Shown here piece after piece: positions 31,597-42,708 of a stretch of DNA of 64,000 nucleotides. The notes beneath the pieces are model-generated. The model made no database searches. It worked only from the letters and a program-made list of their open reading frames with translations, and was not told the DNA's origin. A program made the translations under genes and the position numbers. Positions within the stretch are counted from its first letter, which is position 1; the number at the start of each line of letters is the position of its first letter. Source of the stretch: Owenia fusiformis (Eukaryota; Annelida; Polychaeta; Sabellida; Oweniidae); the NCBI GenBank assembly GCA_903813345.2, contig CAIIXF020000004.1, positions 26,599,985 to 26,663,984 on the forward strand, in the 5' to 3' direction.

Positions 31597-34500
31597 ATGT
31601 CGGCGGGTCACATTTTCTTGTTGGTGACGGGAGTGTTGGTGGCAAATTCTATTGCAGAGTATCGAGACATCGATCGAAATAGTCCTCGAGGTCAGTTTTT
31701 TGACTTTATATGTTTATAGTTTAAAAGGGGTCAATGCCCAACTCTGATATTTGAATACACCAAATTCAACATTTCGATGTTTGGTTTCTTCATTTTAAAG
31801 AAGCGATTTAACATGGGATTCAATCATTTTAAAGAAGCAATTTAACATTGAATTCAATCATTTTAAAGAAGCAATTTAACATGGGATTCAATCATTTTAA
31901 AGAAGCAATTTAACATGGGATTCAATCATTTTAAAGAAGCAATTTAACATGGGATTCAATCATTTTAAAGAGGCAATTTAGCATGGGATTCAACCATTTT
32001 AAAGAAGCAATTTAACATGGGATTCTATGATTTTAAAGAAGCAATTTAACATGGGATTCAATCATTTTAAAAAAGCAATTTAACATGGGATAAACCATTT
32101 TAAAGAAGCAATTTAACATGGGATTCAATCATTTTAAAGAAGCAATTTAACATGGGATTCAATGGAAGGAATAAACCAAATGAGAACCTTTAGAAATCAA
32201 GTTCGGTCATTTTACAGGTTATTTAAAATTAAAAGGTTTTATAGAATTTTGTGGTTTTATTTTTTACAGATTGCATGTTATTCACAAACTGGCGCTACCA
32301 GGGAAAATCCCGGAGTAAATTCATTTGGAAATTCGAGGATTGCCGCCAAAGTAACGTTCAAACACTCTGTGAACGACGGAAAGATGCATCAGGTATTAAT
32401 AAAACGTTGATTTATAATTGTCGTTGGAATAAATTAAATAGCGAATAGCAGCTAACGTCTTTCATACAGTGTTACACGAAACTACACAAAGTTGATTAAA
32501 TCCTGGGATAACATTACTTCATGCTTTCAGCTTCGTTTGTACAATTTTCAGGAAAATGTCCAGAGGATTTCCCAATGGCTATTGGAGACAGTTGCTACTG
32601 GTTTGATTTGACTCCAGTATCGCATAATACCGTGAGACCAAAATGTGCGCGTAAGGGAGGAGATATCGCTGCTATCGACACACCAAGGGAGGCACGAGAA
32701 TTGGGAAAACTACTAGCAGCGGTACCCGATGCGGGATTTTCGAGCTTCAAAGAATTCCGAATAAAATATTGGACTGGTAGGTACAAACTAAGAAACTTCA
32801 TTTTCATGCCAAGTAATCAGGGATCAATACCTGGCCGGTATTCAGCGTTCATTTTTCGGCGTCTGTAACATCGTTCGGTAGTCGGCACCTGAAAAAATGG
32901 CAGGTAGTGACATTTTGCATGTTCTTGCCTTGTTTCATTTTGATTTGTTGGGCAATGCTTGCAAATCGGGATTCTGTGTCAAGCCGGAAGGAGTGTACGT
33001 TTTTGAATGGCATAAAATAATCAAGAATCCCGTCAAGAATAAACACAAGTCCAACCTAACCAACGCCCTCAACATATTCCCGAGATTGAATACCCGGCTT
33101 CTTGACTTAGTGTAGTGCTACACTGAACGAAAAACCATTGATTTGGTCATTGTAGGATACAAGGAGTATGTGAACCAACAAGAGGACCGTAAATGTGTGA
33201 TTCTCACAAACAGGAGGAACAAACACAACAACCCCGGGAAATTCTATAAAACTAAAGAGAGTTGTGACGGCATGTCCCAATTACTCTGTGAGATGGACAT
33301 TCCATCAACAGGTGAGAACCTAATAAAGAGCTGCATGGAAATCCATGGCAACCATGTCTGTTACACTAAATATTTCTTCCAGTTTAATTTATTGTTTTAT
33401 GATACTATACATACTGTATTTCCCGCTTCATTTTGCACATGCAACTTGGATTAGAGGGGACGACTGCAAGACCCGATATTTTTATGAGATAATTTAATTC
33501 TTTCCGATGGAAAAGGAAATCAAGATTGCCCCAGTTGTTGATGTCTATTTATGATGATGATTTCACACTGATGGTTTCTATTAAGCTTACTTCTAAGACG
33601 GTCTTTTCCACTATATTTATACATTATTTAATTTTGATTTAATTAAGGTACATGCCCTGATGGTTTCAACGACTTCCAATTGGGTGGTTCGTGCTACATG
33701 GTGGACTTTGCCTTCAATGAGCACGACAGGAACAGCATGTTCTGTAGGGTTGCAAACGACGCCGGCCATCTTGTTCGAGTTGGTTCAAATTTTGAGAAAA
33801 TCGGGGAAGAACTTTTAAAGCTATCTAACTTTCCCAAGGGTTCAACTGTTGAGTTCACTCTTGAGAACTCCAACCCCAGGTACTTATTTATGTCATTTTT
33901 TGCTCTACTGCCCACAGTAAGACTCAAGACTGCAGCTAAAGTACCATAAAATATATGTTCTCGTCAACTTAAATGCCAAATGTGAAGTTTCAAATTTTAT
34001 CATTTAAGTGTGTCTTACATGAGGAAATGATGTAATCGGTTTTTAATTTCCATATCACAGTACAGGAAAAGGTATTGTCTAGGATTGAAGTTCAACGTCT
34101 TCATTTTGAATACGTTGACAAGCATTGAGTGGTCTCTGCGTAGAAGGTAAGGATCCCCTTGCCGTCAATAACGCTGAATAGTCGATTACGTCACTTCCTG
34201 TCAAAATCTTTAAGATTACAGCATAGTGCCAATAATAACTGATTTTTGTTCAATTTTCAATTTCGATCATGTTAAATATTCTCGACTATTTTTACATTTA
34301 TTTGTAAGTATACGAGGGTTGTCCCAGAAGTAATGCACTATATGCTCTAACTTGCTTTAATATTCCTCAATTCAGCTGAAATTTTGTGTATAATACAATT
34401 AAAGTTTTATTTGTTATATCCTGAAGTTTCAGCATCAAACATTAATATTAAGTCTTAATATGGTTGTTATAGCAACATGGGGGTAGGGGTGGGCGGGGCA

Positions 34501-35711
34501 GGTACCAATTTTTCTAATTATGAAAAGATCCAAAGTATTATTTTATTAATATTTATTTCTTTTAAATGGTCAAAATGTTTGGGAAATTGTTATATCTATT
34601 CAGTATGATATTAACCAAGTACAAATAATGACAATTAGCAATGTGATGTCATAATACCAGAGTTCAATAGTCACAAATTCAAATTCAGTCACAGTCAAGA
34701 AATTGCAAAAATGGCTGCAATTCTCACCTGATAACAGAAGGCCTTGCGTTTTGTGGCCTAATTTCATACTTCACTTGGTCTCTCAGCCACACAAACTTAT
34801 GCTATTGTGAAGAAAGTATAAAAGGAGTATACACCAGATAAAACCACAATTATGAGGTGGCAGAAAAGATTTAAAAATGATGACTGGACCCCGGATGGCA
34901 ACTCCAAACATGGGAGGCAAAAACTCCACAAATCACAGTGGGAGAAATTGCTAAGAGTGTTTGACCTGACAGGCATCAAAGGTACATGACATGCAAAGGG
35001 CAATATTTTGAGAAAATGTGAAGTTGGACACTGTGCAATATACATCCATTAAATCTAGGATGTGCTCATAGTAATTTAGTATCTTAAAATGTATTTTTGA
35101 GCATACTTCTTATTGCTACACAAAATGGTATTTGTTGATTAATTATTTCATATTTTCATTTTTTATTCATTTTGATGTGGCTGTATAACCTGCCCCACCC
35201 TACCCAAACTCACCAACTTGATTTTATTATAACATCAATATAGTTTTATCAGCCAACATGAACATTTGTAGAGTAATCAAAATGTCTCTAAGGAACATTT
35301 ACTGAAAATTTCATGGAAAAACATTCATTATTGATAAAGTTAGAGCATATAGTGCATTACTTCTGGGACAACCCTCGTACATAGTAGAAAATAGGTTTAT
35401 GCAATCATTTACCTTTAAATACATTTTTTTTAATTTAAATCACTAGGAAACTTGACAACGCTGTAAAACTACACATTTTTGCATGATTTTCTTTTGAATT
35501 TTTAAAATCTTTCCAACACATCAGAAAAACTGCTACAATTGACTATCGTTATTTTGTTAGGTTGACAAATATGCTAATTTGATTCCATGTATTTAAAATT
35601 AAATTGATGTTTTTTGTTTCAGGTCGAGCAGGCCTACCAAAGGGAGACGTCCCAAAGACATGCGCCCCATTAAGTACAACTAACTCAAATACTGCCAATG
35701 TCTTTGAATGA
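31597..35711 (+). CDS. secreted C-type-lectin-like protein, copy 1 (six exons)
   Basis: Exons: 31597-31690, 32270-32392, 32552-32776, 33156-33311, 33648-33879, 35623-35711. All have GT-AG borders and phase-1 junctions except the last. Exon 1 is a signal peptide (GHIFLLVTGVLVANSIA). Exon 2 resembles the C-terminal half of a lectin fold (DCMLFTNWR..DCRQS..TLCE). Exons 3 and 4 form a full domain (CPEDFPMAIGDSCYWF..GGDIAAIDT..WTG, then SCDGMSQLLCEMD). Exon 5 is another N-terminal half (CPDGFNDF..SCYMVDF). Exon 5 has one base more than copy 2 (232 against 231). Splicing as drawn reads exon 6 in a different frame and stops at 35681-35683; the copy-2-like frame would end at 35711. No EPN/QPD or WND calcium motif is seen. 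Likely a secreted recognition protein. Confidence 0.82.
31788..32163 (+). repeat. 34-bp intronic minisatellite (about 11 copies)
   Basis: Unit 'ttcaatcattttaaagaagc' + 'aatttaacatggga' in intron 1 of lectin copy 1. Copies are 85-100% alike, and one lacks four bases. Copy 2 has no such array at the matching site. Confidence 0.9.
34313..35377. mobile_element. degenerate mariner-type element in lectin copy 1 intron 5
   Basis: Perfect 41-bp inverted ends begin CGAGGGTTGTCCCAGAAGTA and are flanked by TA (34311-34312 and 35378-35379), as in Tc1/mariner. The 1,065-bp interior retains a decayed transposase N-terminus: the plus strand near 34780-34980 still reads TTIMRWQKRF and GRQKLHKSQW-like phrases of a helix-turn-helix. 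Most of the catalytic region is deleted or unrecognisable. Confidence 0.88.
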
Positions 35712-36529
35712 TCGTTTACAGACAAGAAGTTTTATTTTATGCTTTGTCACACTGGGTGTACCAATGACACATGGCCGTTAACGAGCGGGAAAGGGTCAAC
35801 GAGAGGCCGATTGGGTCCCTCATTTATGATATGTACTTATAATCATTAATGGCAATAAAATCTCTTGATGAAAAAGACCGATGAAATTGAAATAAATACA
35901 TTCACAGTTATTTTATTAGAATAACTGAATTAATCTTTATTGAATATTGACGCAAACTGTATGTGATTCATGGAAATTGAATCGTTCTCCTTTCACGTTG
36001 TCTTCATATGATTTTTTACGACTTTTGAAAACTGTTAAAAAGTGGCAGGGACACTTTGAACAAAAAGGAAGTTGTAAATGCGACTCTGAGCATATCGAGA
36101 AAAAACGTGTAAATACAGTTGTAGTTTAATTATGATTCTTGAATATTTTGAATAAAATCATGATATCCTTAGCTATGGTGCAGTGTTGGACTATGTGAGT
36201 CAAAAAGGGTAACTAAACAAATGGATTTAAAGACATGTTTAGCAGAATTATAGTAATATATATGATCCTTGTTTGATGCTCTTTCATTCCATTACGTTTA
36301 ATAGGTTTATTTTTAAACGTCAGGATTTTATGGTCAATTTTAAGAACGTGCTCCAAATGCCGACTTATGCTCGTCTTATGAACCCACAGACTATCATTAT
36401 CTAAAGATACAACAACCCGAGATAAGAATCATCAGTGAACGTACAGTGAACAACTTCGTTCGGCGCGTTTTGGCTTTCCTCCAGAGACAAGGCCGACACT
36501 AGGAGCATATTTTGTAAAATGGCCATGAA
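35712..36529. other. 3' UTR and spacer
   Basis: The first 150 bases are the lectin copy 1 3' UTR. The rest shows no gene. Confidence 0.45.
35854..35859 (+). terminator. polyadenylation signal AATAAA, lectin copy 1
   Basis: AATAAA lies about 145 bases after the exon 6 stop, in a region homologous to the 3' UTR of lectin copy 2. In copy 2 the homology is cut by the MITE at 50382. Confidence 0.5.
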
Positions 36530-36840
36530 ATATTGAAATTAGACCAATCACCCAGATGCGAGTAGGTAGTTACCACTTTCACCACAAGGTGGCTAATTCG
36601 GGGGAAATAACATGGCAGGTATGTAAAAAGTCCCCTTAAACTTGAATTCATCAGTTTTGGTGGTTCATTTTACATATTACGCTTATTTTTCTGATACATA
36701 GTTATACAAATATATGTCCAGTAAAAGAAAATGTTATCTGTTCAATACAAGAAAAGACACTTTTTGTGATTTCATAACATGAGATCTCTGGGGAATCTCC
36801 CCGATCTAGAACTAGAAGTCACATTTTCAAAGAAAAACAA
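36530..36840 (+). repeat. dispersed repeat, inverted relative to 53575-53865
   Basis: It shares with the reverse complement of 53575-53865: 'cagatgcgagtaggtagtta', 'ccaaaactgatg/ttttagtgg', 'atatgtccagtaaaagaaaa', 'tgttcaatacaagaaaagac', 'ctagaagtcacattttcaaa'. The two copies are 17 kb apart and flank the lectin/DIRS region in opposite orientation. No ORF is recognised. Confidence 0.7.
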
Positions 36841-38071
36841 GGAAAAAATAAAGTTGATCTGTTTTATTGTTAAAACAAGGTTTTGACCTAAAGGCTATTT
36901 ATTTTGTTGATACTCCCAACTCGAACAATTTTATGTTTGAAAAACATATAGTCGTATAGTCGAACAAATATAATTTCGACAATCATGATACGTACAGCTA
37001 CCTTTGGTTTTAATCAGATATGATAGTTGTGGTGATTCACAGTCAAAGATTTTGAATACATTGCCATCTTTTTTTGCAAACATCATTTCTATCGTAGACT
37101 AGTACAGTAGCCTTGCCCAAGTCGGTACTTTTAATAATAGAAATCAAGATAAGTAAGAGACCGACTTGGGCAAGGCTAACAGTATGTATGTGAGGCTCGT
37201 TTGACTTATTTACCATTAAAGAGATTAGAAAGAAATGAAACAGTGTTGAATAAGAGGAAGATTCGTAAAACATACGCATTTCCCCCATACTGTTTACACA
37301 CACCATGTTTCATGTATGTGATGAAAAGTTTAATAGCTAACTGGGTTCTGATTACACCAGAAGGGTTTAGCTTGCACTATTTTTCACAACGCATACGTGA
37401 ACGGCGCGGAATGATTTAAGCGTATTTACATGTGTGTACACATGGAGTCAATTTTCATGTAGAAATGTCGTACTTCTATTAATTTTAGGCTGACATTTGT
37501 CATTTTGATTTTGCAAGTATTTAGAGTAAGTCACATGGAGGGTATATTAAAGTTTAAAATTTATACAGGAAGTTGACAATTACAATGATGTACATCAACA
37601 TTTTTTTGTTCGTTTATTAAATCACATATAATTAATGTACACATACAAATTGATTCTTAAGTCGCCATTAAGTCGGCATTATATAAGAATGTAAGGGGGC
37701 TAGTGGATGTTGTAGGGGCTAGGCAGACAGGATGAGGGCTGGAGCAAGTGTGACATTAACATTGTGATCAGTCGGTTAGTTCTTTTCAAATGTTTTAAGG
37801 TGTCACAATTTTCTTTAAAGATGTGTCGAGTGGAAACGTCATTCTGTATATATTATATCAGATATTGTTTAAGGACTTTAACAGTTTAAGGAAAACATTG
37901 GCATGTCCTTTTAAAAGATAACTTCCAATTAATCACTCTCTCCATACATCCTTATTCCTTTATGTACATGTTCATGATCAGAGTTAAAAGGTTTTGAAAA
38001 GCTTGGATGTTTGTTTGTTTGTTTTTATTTTTTATTTATAGTGGTAAGTCTATACAACAAAGTCAAACAAA
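36841..38071. other. spacer, no gene recognised
   Basis: Positions 36880-36965 ('gttttgacc', 'aactcgaac', 'aaaaacatatagtcgta') match 45045-45115 in inverted orientation. Positions 38015-38070 resemble a LINE 3' end ('tttatttatagtggtaagtc'). Confidence 0.45.
37109..37177. repeat. 18-bp perfect inverted repeat with 33-base loop
   Basis: AGCCTTGCCCAAGTCGGT at 37109-37126 is complementary to 37160-37177. It is a short stem-loop of unknown role; it might be a foldback element end pair. Confidence 0.7.
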
Positions 38072-38184
38072 ATTGAAAGTTAAACGATACTTTCAAGGAA
38101 AGTTGAAGTTTGACTGGAATTCTACCGACTTGCTAAACACCAATAGATTACATGAGATGATTCACTGCGCATGCGTAGGTTAGA
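38072..38184. repeat. DIRS left terminal repeat
   Basis: It starts 'attgaaagttaaacgatac'. Positions 38119-38184 ('attctaccgacttgctaaa' through 'cgcatgcgtaggttaga') are inverted relative to 43208-43274. The outer 47 bases are unique to this end apart from their complement in the internal region. Confidence 0.88.
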
Positions 38185-38329
38185 ACTTTAAAGTAAATCT
38201 ATTTGTCCAGATGAAAATAAATACTATAATAATGATATTGTAAATTTGATATCTTATTATGTGATTACATGTAAAATAAATTATAAATGATTATACATGT
38301 TCTCAAAGGGTGTGGCTTCATAGGGCGGG

Positions 38330-38450
38330 CATGTAATCTATTGGTGTTTAGCAAGTCGGTAGAATTCCAGTCAAACTTCAACTTTCCTTGAAAGTATCGT
38401 TTAACTTTCAATTCTACCTCCTTGCTAAAACCAATGCCGATTACATGAGA
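38330..38450. repeat. DIRS internal complementary region
   Basis: 'Catgtaatctattggtgttt' through 'taactttcaa' complements 38072-38154. It runs on directly into 'ttctacctccttgct..gattacatgaga', the complement of 43234-43274. The block is therefore a copy of the two element ends fused head to tail, as needed for circle formation in DIRS1-like elements. Confidence 0.9.
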
Positions 38451-38591
38451 CTTTAAAGCCATCTGGACATATTAGATATTTAATGGAATTTTGCAAATTA
38501 AATTTCCATTTCAAAAGACAAGATATTATAATTAATGTATTAATACATTTATTTAAATCATGTTATTAACCTGATAAACACATCATAACTG

Positions 38592-39536
38592 TTACAGTAC
38601 ATTAAGAACCTTATTACAAAATGAATCGTTTTGTTTCACCACTGGCTTATTATAAAATTTTCTGAAACACGACTCGTTGCTCCAACCAGCTGTTTTCAAA
38701 ATGCATTCAATGTTAAGTCCATTTCGACTTGCTGCAGAAACAGAAGCACTTCTTGTGCTGTGGGGTTTGAAAACTTTTGTATCAATACCAGATTCTGTTA
38801 AAACTGTTTTAACCCATCTACTCAAAGTATCCTTCGAAACAGATTGATGGGGTTTTATAAAGCTTATGAACAAACTTGTACATTTCCCTCTTAAAGGCTC
38901 AGTTCGTTCACAATAGGTTTTCAATGTTCTATATACACAAATACTTGGATCTATATATTTTTCTAGTCGTACAACTGGGTTTTTAACTCCCGCCTTAGAC
39001 TGTTTAATGTTCTGGTTTATAGTAAAAACAAAACAGTTCTCCTCAGAAATGAGGTTTTCAATGTCCAACAAGGCCAATGTTTGCATTCGTTGTGCTGTAG
39101 TAAGTGCTATCAATGTTACTAGTTTCAGAGATAAATCACGTAATGTTAATTTTTCCAGCGGAAACAAAAGTTGAAGGTGTCTTAAAACAATTGAAACGTC
39201 CCATATTGATTGATACCTAGGTTTAGGTGGATTCGAATTATATACACCTTTCATAAAACGAATCACAAGTGGGTGCTGTCCAAATGAAATATTTCCGTCA
39301 TAGATAAATGATGATAAGGCACTGCGTGCTGTATTTATCGAGCTGTAACTTAGAGTTTCTTGGTGTAAACTAACTAGGAAGTCCAACCCTATTTGTATAG
39401 ATGGGTGAAGGGGATCAATATGCCGTTTAGAGCAGAACTGAACCCATCTTTTGATGTAGACATTGTATTGTTTTTGGGACTGTGGTCTCCATGATTGTAC
39501 GATAACGTCTGTTGCTTCCTTAGAAACTCCTTGGTT
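38592..39536 (-). CDS. DIRS tyrosine recombinase
   Basis: Integrase of the lambda/Cre fold that joins the circular DNA to the genome. Counting from the Leu at 39386, the catalytic residues are Arg100 (TTAQRMQTL), His209-x-x-Arg212 (PHSTRSAS), Trp235 (TAGWS) and nucleophile Tyr245 (KFYNKP). The open frame extends upstream to 39536, where it begins after a TAA, and includes the typical N-terminal DNA-binding segment (W-VQFCSKR-IDP). No ATG precedes that segment, and the frame overlaps the RT frame by 148 bases in -1 register. Expression as a fusion by frameshifting or from spliced RNA is likely. Confidence 0.88.
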   Translation of the reverse strand, partial: NQGVSKEATDVIVQSWRPQSQKQYNVYIKRWVQFCSKRHIDPLHPSIQIGLDFLVSLHQETLSYSSINTARSALSSFIYDGNISFGQHPLVIRFMKGVYNSNPPKPRYQSIWDVSIVLRHLQLLFPLEKLTLRDLSLKLVTLIALTTAQRMQTLALLDIENLISEENCFVFTINQNIKQSKAGVKNPVVRLEKYIDPSICVYRTLKTYCERTEPLRGKCTSLFISFIKPHQSVSKDTLSRWVKTVLTESGIDTKVFKPHSTRSASVSAASRNGLNIECILKTAGWSNESCFRKFYNKPVVKQNDSFCNKVLNVL

Positions 39537-41590
39537 TTATAAGATTTCCCGGACAATGAACATGCTACGATGGTCATTTTTCCCATCAAAGGGTGGTGAA
39601 CACCGGGTTTGTGAGGAAGTCCCAGCAATGTCTTCCGACGTGGTAATACTACTGGGTTCGATACCAGCAGGCTCAGTAGCTTTGGCCACCAGGGTTGCGT
39701 CGGCCAGAAAGGTGCGATTACTATTGCATCTGCTTGGTCTTGTTGAATTTTCCGAAGAACAGGCATGAGGAGACTGAAAGGAGGGAAAGCATACATTACA
39801 TCATTGTTCCAACATATGGAAAATGCATCAACAAATTGTGCGTCGGGATCTGGCCTCCAGGACACGAACTTCTCAAGTTGAGCATTTAATCTAGAAGCAA
39901 ATAAATCAAGCGTTGGCGTTGGAAATTCACCTATTCTACATATCATGGTAAAGACATGTTTATCCAACGTCCACTCTGTTCCATCGTGAAACGTTCTGGA
40001 TTCGTGATCAGCTTCGATGTTACTGATACCTGGTATATGAGAGGAAGATAACCAAATATTTCTACATATGCACCATTTCCAGATGGTTTTTGATAAGATG
40101 TTACATTTCGTAGATTTAGTACCTCCCATGTTGTTGACATACGTCATAGCCGTCGTATTGTCTGTTTGGACCCTTATATGTATGTCCCTATACGACCTAC
40201 AAAATGCTTTCAACGTTAAGTAAATTGCTAACAACTCAAGGTAATTGATGTGATTAGTGGATTCATCAATAGACCATCTTCCACCAGTCTTTACATTATT
40301 TTTCACATCAAAACCACCCCAGCCTTCATTACTGCTGTCACTACGAAACGTTAAGTCAGGATCTGTAACAGAGATAGGGCTTTTAGACGATCTGACATTG
40401 CTAATCCACCAATTGATTTCATCGATTGCATCCTGGTTAAGATACATTTTCGCGTCAAAATTGCCAAAATTTTGCGTTAATGCATTGCTTTTTTGGATTT
40501 CAAGGTGACGGTAGTATAACTGACCAAACCTAACCCCTTGGAAAGAAGCAACCATTTTCCCAATTAATTTTGCAACTTGACGTATAGTAATGTTGTCTAT
40601 GTGTCGGATGGTATCAATACACAATGAACGCAAGGCTTCTGTTTTGTCATATGGTAATTTTATTTCCATAGTATTTGAATTTATTTCAAACCCAAGAAAC
40701 TGTACCTTTTGTGAAGGGATCAAGTCACACTTTTCTGGATGAAGAATGAAACCAAGTGTCTGCAGTTGGTGTATAGTATCAGCAATATTGTATTTACATT
40801 CCTCGTAGGTATCTGCAAATAGACACGTATCGTCAATGTAAGCCACAGACTTTCTACCCTGGTTTCGCAATTTTGCATAGACTGGTTTCAAAATCTTTGT
40901 GAAAATACGAGGGGCAGAACATAAGCCTTGTGGTAGACAAGTGTATTGATATATTTTACCCTTCCATTTAAATTGGAGGTATTTCTGAGAATGTTCAGAC
41001 ATGGGTATACTATAGTAACTGTCTTTGATATCACAGGTGGCCATATAACAATTTTTGGTGACAAGATTTGTGGCATTTTGAAATGTTTCCATCTTGAAAT
41101 GATGATACACAATATGCTCGTTTAATGGTTTTAAATTCAGAATAGTCCGCTTGGACCCATCACGCTTGGGTGTCAGAAAAATGGACGATAAATATCCTAT
41201 TTCAGAACAATCAACTTGTTTCAAAATACCCTTATTCAAGAATTTCTCGATCTCATGATCTACAGCCAAGCATTCCGAATCAGAAAAAACCATTGGACGA
41301 CAATCGGTACACGATGGTATGTTGTTAACGTCAACAAATTCAATATCATAACCTTCAATTATTTTGAGAATTGTTGGGTCGTTAGTGATATTTTTCCATT
41401 CATCATAGAAATATTTCAATCTGCCACCTTCGAACAAATTTAACTGAGATCTAAGTGAATTTCTTACCTCAGTAGGATCAGTTGTAGCTATTTGCTTTGC
41501 TGATTCTCGTAATCTTGAGACTGGCCTCTCTTCTGAGATTTGCCTCTTCCTCTTCCGCGTTGGGAGTTGTTTTGCTGGGAATATCCCCAT
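39389..41590 (-). CDS. DIRS reverse transcriptase, RNase H and methyltransferase-like domain (733 aa)
   Basis: Copies the element RNA into DNA. The ATG is at 41590. The reverse transcriptase spans about residues 100-310, with LNLKPLN at 151-157, Asp187 in CDIKDSYYS, LPQGLCSAPRIF at 219-230 and the catalytic YIDD at 251-254. RNase H spans 413-535 with Asp418, Glu452, Asp477 and Asp528 as likely metal ligands. Residues 557-645 (PTLDLFASRLN, VDAFSICW, FPPF, IVIAPFWP) match the Dam-methyltransferase-like domain typical of DIRS elements. The frame overlaps gag (41488-41590) and the recombinase frame. All core residues seem intact. Confidence 0.9.
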   Translation of the reverse strand: MGIFPAKQLPTRKRKRQISEERPVSRLRESAKQIATTDPTEVRNSLRSQLNLFEGGRLKYFYDEWKNITNDPTILKIIEGYDIEFVDVNNIPSCTDCRPMVFSDSECLAVDHEIEKFLNKGILKQVDCSEIGYLSSIFLTPKRDGSKRTILNLKPLNEHIVYHHFKMETFQNATNLVTKNCYMATCDIKDSYYSIPMSEHSQKYLQFKWKGKIYQYTCLPQGLCSAPRIFTKILKPVYAKLRNQGRKSVAYIDDTCLFADTYEECKYNIADTIHQLQTLGFILHPEKCDLIPSQKVQFLGFEINSNTMEIKLPYDKTEALRSLCIDTIRHIDNITIRQVAKLIGKMVASFQGVRFGQLYYRHLEIQKSNALTQNFGNFDAKMYLNQDAIDEINWWISNVRSSKSPISVTDPDLTFRSDSSNEGWGGFDVKNNVKTGGRWSIDESTNHINYLELLAIYLTLKAFCRSYRDIHIRVQTDNTTAMTYVNNMGGTKSTKCNILSKTIWKWCICRNIWLSSSHIPGISNIEADHESRTFHDGTEWTLDKHVFTMICRIGEFPTPTLDLFASRLNAQLEKFVSWRPDPDAQFVDAFSICWNNDVMYAFPPFSLLMPVLRKIQQDQADAIVIAPFWPTQPWWPKLLSLLVSNPVVLPRRKTLLGLPHKPGVHHPLMGKMTIVACSLSGKSYKTKEFLRKQQTLSYNHGDHSPKNNTMSTSKDGFSSALNGILIPFTHLYK

Positions 41591-42708
41591 TGATAGTTGC
41601 TGCGTCCCTGGCCTTGGTATAAAAAATGGTTCTGGGAACGCCCTCTACCACGTGAACGACCTCCACGTCCTCTAGCACCACGGTTATTTCCTCTTGATTG
41701 AGAAAATACTGATCCTCGAACTTGAGCTTTGTTCATTTCAGCGATATCCTTTACTTGTTTTGTAACATCATCGCCAAATAAATACTTGGTTACTGATGCA
41801 GATTTGTCACACAGGTGCTTGAATCCTTGTGCTATTTCCGGTTTGAATAATTCCCGGCGCCTCATGTTCAATTTGTAGTTGGCTTGACACGACATTTGTA
41901 TGCTATCATATAACATCAGACCAATTTTTCCAAATTGGTCTTCATATTCGTCAGAATTAGTTGCCAACTTAGATTTGATTTGATCCAGTATTTCTAATGA
42001 TTTCGTGGCAGCCACTATAGCACTTATGATAGGCTTCTGAGCCTGTTGTAGTCGTACATCACTGGTACGGAGATCATATGAAACCCTTGACCATATTTGT
42101 TCATTAACCTTTGCAACACAGAGTAAAGGTGCGTTATTTGGAGTTTTATAAGTGTCATGTTTAGATTTTTCATCATCTCCATCCAAGTTGGTTTGAATCA
42201 ACTCATTCACTAAAGAAGCAGCTGCTGCTGCAATCGGTGGACCTTGGTCCTCCTGAGGTTTTATTTGAGATTTAAGTTGTTTCATAAAATCCGACATAAC
42301 AATTTCGTTATCACTCGAATTGCTGGCTTTTGATTTCTTAGATGGAGGTTGAGAACTTTCACTGTCCTCATCATAATCATACTGATCTTGATCATATTCA
42401 TCATCATTATCATTGAACGGATTGTCCTCCTCGAGAGAGTTTGGATTTTGCCTCATTGCATCTTTAATGTCCTTCAATGATGACGACATTATGTCAGCCA
42501 TAGAATCTTTCATAGCGTTCATTCCACTTGTGATGGCATTTGTTAGGCTTAGGAAATCATCCTTACCTACATGAGCTATATTAGCATCTTTCTTAGAATT
42601 TGTTTTAGATTTTGATTTTGATTTTCCTTTTACATCTGAAGATTTTGGCAAATCAAGGAGACTTTCTTCGGTCTCCATATCTATATCTCCGAGTTGAGAT
42701 TGTGCCAT
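41488..42708 (-). CDS. DIRS gag-like protein (406 aa)
   Basis: First frame of the element, starting 566 bases inside the right end. It has an acidic and Lys/Ser-rich N-terminus (KGKSKSKSKTNSKK), an acidic stretch (NDNDDEYDQDQYDYDEDSES) and a central Leu-rich part. The tail of about 60 residues is rich in Arg-Gly (GRGGRSRGRGRSQ), suited to nucleic-acid binding. There is no CCHC knuckle. It overlaps the RT frame by 103 bases in the -1 register. Confidence 0.82.
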   Translation of the reverse strand: MAQSQLGDIDMETEESLLDLPKSSDVKGKSKSKSKTNSKKDANIAHVGKDDFLSLTNAITSGMNAMKDSMADIMSSSLKDIKDAMRQNPNSLEEDNPFNDNDDEYDQDQYDYDEDSESSQPPSKKSKASNSSDNEIVMSDFMKQLKSQIKPQEDQGPPIAAAAASLVNELIQTNLDGDDEKSKHDTYKTPNNAPLLCVAKVNEQIWSRVSYDLRTSDVRLQQAQKPIISAIVAATKSLEILDQIKSKLATNSDEYEDQFGKIGLMLYDSIQMSCQANYKLNMRRRELFKPEIAQGFKHLCDKSASVTKYLFGDDVTKQVKDIAEMNKAQVRGSVFSQSRGNNRGARGRGGRSRGRGRSQNHFLYQGQGRSNYQWGYSQQNNSQRGRGRGKSQKRGQSQDYENQQSK

